A stretch of DNA of 16,545 bases from JBBQKF01 sp038326615 (GTDB lineage Bacteria; Bacillota; Clostridia; Saccharofermentanales; UBA5734): assembly GCA_038326615.1 (NCBI GenBank), contig JBBQKF010000068.1, positions 1-16,545 on the forward strand, given 5' to 3'. This document shows, piece after piece, positions 13,970 to 16,545 of the stretch. The translations under genes were made by a program, and so were the position numbers. Below the pieces are notes generated by a model. The model did no database searches. It saw nothing but the letters and a program-made list of their open reading frames with translations, and had not been told where the DNA came from. Position 1 is the first letter of the stretch; each line of letters opens with the position of its first letter.

Positions 13970-15511
13970 CTAATCATTGCGAAAATGTGCGCCAACGCTT
14001 TCTTTTCGTTTAAGGCTAGCGTTTACAATTTCCATTGCTATAGTCGCCTGATTATATGTTTCAATTCCCCTTTTGGTATTTAACAAACAATTGTCTAGAT
14101 GGTTATAAATTTCCGAAATACGTTCACCAGCTTCTGTAAGTTCTTTAGCATTTCTAATTATACTACATTTCTTTGTTGTAAGGGATCTGATTTCACTGCT
14201 GAAAGAATCATAATCCTGAACATCGCAAATTGTAACAACTTCTTTTACAATTATTGGCTCTTCTTTTGAATCTGAAATTGTTGAATTTATATTGATTGCA
14301 CTTCTTTTGCCAAAAACAAGGCACTCAAGAAGTGAATTACTAGCAAGTCTGTTGGCACCGTGAACGCCAGTACACGCAGCTTCACCACAGGCATAGAGTC
14401 CTTCAATATTTGTTCGACCATCGATATCAGTTTTTATTCCACCCATGAAATAATGTTGGACGGGTTTGACAGGAATCCAGTCTTTTGCGATATCAAGACC
14501 CCTTCTCATGCACTCTTCATATATTGTAGGAAATCTGTTTTTTAAAAAATCTCTGGATTTAGCTGTTATATCAAGATAAACATGAGGTATATTACTATTT
14601 ATCATTTCCATAATGATTGCCCTTGAAACAATATCTCTAGGAGCAAGATCAGCTAAAGGATGAACCCCTTGCATAAATGGCTTCCATTGTCTGTTTCGTA
14701 GAATAGCACCTTCTCCACGTAGTGCCTCAGAAATAAGGAAATACCTTCCTGTTTCATCTGGATGAATCAATGCAGTCGGGTGAAATTGTATAAACTCCAT
14801 ATCTTTAAGTTCTGCTCCTGCACGCTTTGCAGCCGCAATTCCATCTCCAGTTGCACAAACAGCGTTAGTACTGTTTTTGTACACTCTTCCAATTCCACCA
14901 GATGCAATAATAACCTTAGATGCAATAATATGATGAAAATTCTCATTCTCGTCAATTATTAGAACTCCGGTAACACCATTTTCGTTTGTAAGAATATCTG
15001 ACAAAAACATATTGTTCATTATTGTCGTTTTATCACGTTTAGAAACAGTATTAAAGAGTGTTTTAGTAATATGAAGTCCTGTTGCATCGCCTCCAGAATG
15101 AAGAATCCGGTTCTTGCCATGACCGCCTTCCCTAGTAAGAAGCAATTCGCCTTTATTATTATCAAATGGAACATGTATACTAATTAGTTGTTCAATGGCA
15201 CTCCAAGCTTCATTAACAAGCACTTTAACAGCTTGTTCGTCACAAAGACCAGCGCCTGCAACAAGAGTATCCGAAAGGTGTTTTTCGGGAGAATCATTTT
15301 CGCGAAAAGGCTCAATTACTGCAGCAATTCCGCCCTGAGCATACATTGAATTACAAAGTTCAGGTCCTGATTTATTTATAAGTATGCAATAAATTTCAGG
15401 TTTAAGATTGATTGCAGAAAAAAGACCAGCTGCACCACAACCAACAATTACTACATCCGTTTTGTGTGATGGAAGTTTCTTAATATCTCCGTTAAACATT
15501 GTTCTTTTCAT
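13970..15511 (-). CDS. nadB: L-aspartate oxidase (FAD)
   Basis: This enzyme oxidises L-aspartate to iminoaspartate, which NadA uses directly. In anaerobes fumarate is the likely electron acceptor. The 513-residue protein starts with the dinucleotide-binding stretch DVVIVGCGAAGLFSAINL. It continues with YAQGGIAAV, GGHGKNRILHSGGDATG, IQFHPTAL, SEALRGEGAILRN, DLAPRDIVSRAI, HYFMGGI and YACGEAACTGVHGANRLAS, the standard landmarks of the succinate dehydrogenase/aspartate oxidase flavoproteins. The HYFMGGI and GGHGKNRI contexts favour aspartate oxidase over fumarate reductase. The start ATG at 15511 has GAAGGGA upstream. It lies 35 bp downstream of nadA and 189 bp upstream of nadC. Confidence 0.96.
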   Translation of the reverse strand: MKRTMFNGDIKKLPSHKTDVVIVGCGAAGLFSAINLKPEIYCILINKSGPELCNSMYAQGGIAAVIEPFRENDSPEKHLSDTLVAGAGLCDEQAVKVLVNEAWSAIEQLISIHVPFDNNKGELLLTREGGHGKNRILHSGGDATGLHITKTLFNTVSKRDKTTIMNNMFLSDILTNENGVTGVLIIDENENFHHIIASKVIIASGGIGRVYKNSTNAVCATGDGIAAAKRAGAELKDMEFIQFHPTALIHPDETGRYFLISEALRGEGAILRNRQWKPFMQGVHPLADLAPRDIVSRAIIMEMINSNIPHVYLDITAKSRDFLKNRFPTIYEECMRRGLDIAKDWIPVKPVQHYFMGGIKTDIDGRTNIEGLYACGEAACTGVHGANRLASNSLLECLVFGKRSAININSTISDSKEEPIIVKEVVTICDVQDYDSFSSEIRSLTTKKCSIIRNAKELTEAGERISEIYNHLDNCLLNTKRGIETYNQATIAMEIVNASLKRKESVGAHFRND

Positions 15512-15546
15512 TGGTTTCCCTTCTCAAATCATTTTAATAAATGATT

Positions 15547-16455
15547 TTATACTAAAAGCATTCTATCCAGACTCACAGCTGCCTTTTTTATGACATCTTC
15601 GTCTAGTTTTATTTCGTATTGGATATTTTCGAGTGACTGATAAATACTGTTCAGTGTGGTTTTTTTCATATTGGGGCAAACCATTGCAGCATGTAATGTA
15701 TAAAATTTCTTGTCAGGACATAACAGTTGAAGCTTATGAAACACTCCACTCTCTGTTCCAATTATAAATTCCTTGCTATCAGACTTTACTGCATAATCAA
15801 TTATCTGAGCAGTACTGCCTGTAAAATCTGCCTGATCAATTACTTGTGGTGTACATTCCGGATGAACAAGAACCGGAACTCCTGGTTTTGCTGCACGTGC
15901 TTTTTCGACATCTAGTGCGGTAATTTTATTATGCGTCGGGCAATAACCATCAAACAAGATAAACTTCTTGTCAGGAACAAATCTTGATACATAATGTCCA
16001 AGATTCCTGTCAGGAATAAAAATGATTTCCTTCTCTTTAAGCGATGAGACAACCTTTACAGCATTTGACGATGTGCAGCATATGTCACTTACAGCTTTAA
16101 CATCAGCGCTGGAATTAACGTAACATACTACGGCTGCATCAGGATGTTTCTTTCTTAAGTCAAGAACATCTACTACTGTTATCATATCCGCCATAGGACA
16201 TCCTGCATTTTTCTCTGGAATCAATACGGTTTTTTGTGGGCTTAATATTTTAGCTGTTTCAGCCATAAACCAAACTCCACAAAATACTATCATATCAGCA
16301 TCAGTGTCTCTTGCCTTGCGGCTCAAGTCAAGCGAGTCCCCTACGAAATCAGCAATATCCTGAACTTCTGGCCATTGATAAAGGTGTGCAATAATGACCG
16401 CGTTATGTTTCTTTTTTAGTTCCATAATTTTTTCAATTAATAATGTATCTTCCAA
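15547..16455 (-). CDS. nadA: Quinolinate synthase (4Fe-4S)
   Basis: It condenses iminoaspartate with dihydroxyacetone phosphate to quinolinate. The 302-residue length is that of the short NadA type. The three expected cluster cysteines are C86 (AGCPMAD), C172 (GYCPTH) and C260 (MVCPNMKKT). The N-terminal AHLYQWPEVQDIADFVGDS and SGVFHKLQ are also typical. The start codon is TTG at 16455, supported by AAAGGAGA seven bases upstream. It is the first gene of the nadABC operon. Its promoter lies in or beyond the 7-bp repeat at the window edge, so its regulation cannot be judged. Confidence 0.96.
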   Translation of the reverse strand: MEDTLLIEKIMELKKKHNAVIIAHLYQWPEVQDIADFVGDSLDLSRKARDTDADMIVFCGVWFMAETAKILSPQKTVLIPEKNAGCPMADMITVVDVLDLRKKHPDAAVVCYVNSSADVKAVSDICCTSSNAVKVVSSLKEKEIIFIPDRNLGHYVSRFVPDKKFILFDGYCPTHNKITALDVEKARAAKPGVPVLVHPECTPQVIDQADFTGSTAQIIDYAVKSDSKEFIIGTESGVFHKLQLLCPDKKFYTLHAAMVCPNMKKTTLNSIYQSLENIQYEIKLDEDVIKKAAVSLDRMLLV

Positions 16456-16490
16456 ATCAAAATCTCCTTTAGACTCTAGAATTTAACTTT

Positions 16491-16545
16491 TATTCTTTAT
16501 TCTTTATTCTTTATTCTTTATTCTTTATTCTTTATTCTTTATTCT
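16491..16545. repeat. 7-bp microsatellite upstream of nadA, cut by window end
   Basis: TATTCTT is repeated without interruption from 16491 to the last base, at least 7.8 units. It begins about 35 bp upstream of the nadA start, where the promoter of the nad operon should be. On the transcribed strand the unit reads AAGAATA. Changes in unit number would shift promoter spacing or A-tract phasing. Confidence 0.9.

Overview
The window looks like chromosomal DNA of a low-GC Gram-positive anaerobe, most likely a member of Clostridia. The evidence is the very AT-rich intergenic DNA, strong Shine-Dalgarno sequences of the AGGAGG type, a lipobox-type lipoprotein, and a nadA-nadB-nadC order common in Firmicutes. 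I cannot name the species. Almost every gene lies on the minus strand. The exception is a CobW-type GTPase gene on the plus strand, which is divergent from metY.

Reading left to right, 1-2960 holds a MarR-type regulator and a DHA2-type multidrug efflux pump with an unusually long external loop. The pair is bracketed by two diverged copies of an intergenic repeat. At 3000-5100 there is a GlsB/YeaQ/YmgE-type small membrane protein with its own promoter and terminator, then metY (O-acetylhomoserine sulfhydrylase) with a textbook promoter. At 5220-6640 there is the CobW/COG0523 GTPase, preceded by leader hairpins and a short upstream ORF. At 6815-10300 a lipoprotein of the branched-chain amino-acid-type binding family is followed with no gap by a membrane-anchored sensor with intact GGDEF and EAL domains. 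This pair reads as a two-gene c-di-GMP sensory module. A 163-bp direct repeat, made of the 3' end of the cobW gene plus its terminator, lies on either side of it with one mismatch. The second copy abuts and partly forms the 3' end of a tocopherol-cyclase-like gene (10717-11922). At 12062-12562 there is a four-helix membrane protein of unknown role. At 12944-16455 the nadABC genes for de novo quinolinate and NAD synthesis form an operon transcribed leftwards.

The window is unusually rich in repeats. A family of short elements with related ends (core TTWRCTCAGTA preceded by CTATNNCG) occurs at 1-148, 2777-2940 and 6579-6750. Remnants lie at 10548-10564 and near 12837-12857. There are also an 11-bp tandem array (12771-12847), a 22-bp tandem duplication that creates the nadC stop codon, and a 7-bp microsatellite upstream of nadA that runs off the window edge. 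No transposase, integrase, CRISPR array, rRNA or tRNA gene was seen.

The most distinctive feature is the binding-protein plus GGDEF/EAL cassette flanked by the cobW-tail duplication, set in a landscape of MITE-like repeats. The metabolic genes (metY, nadABC) are ordinary.
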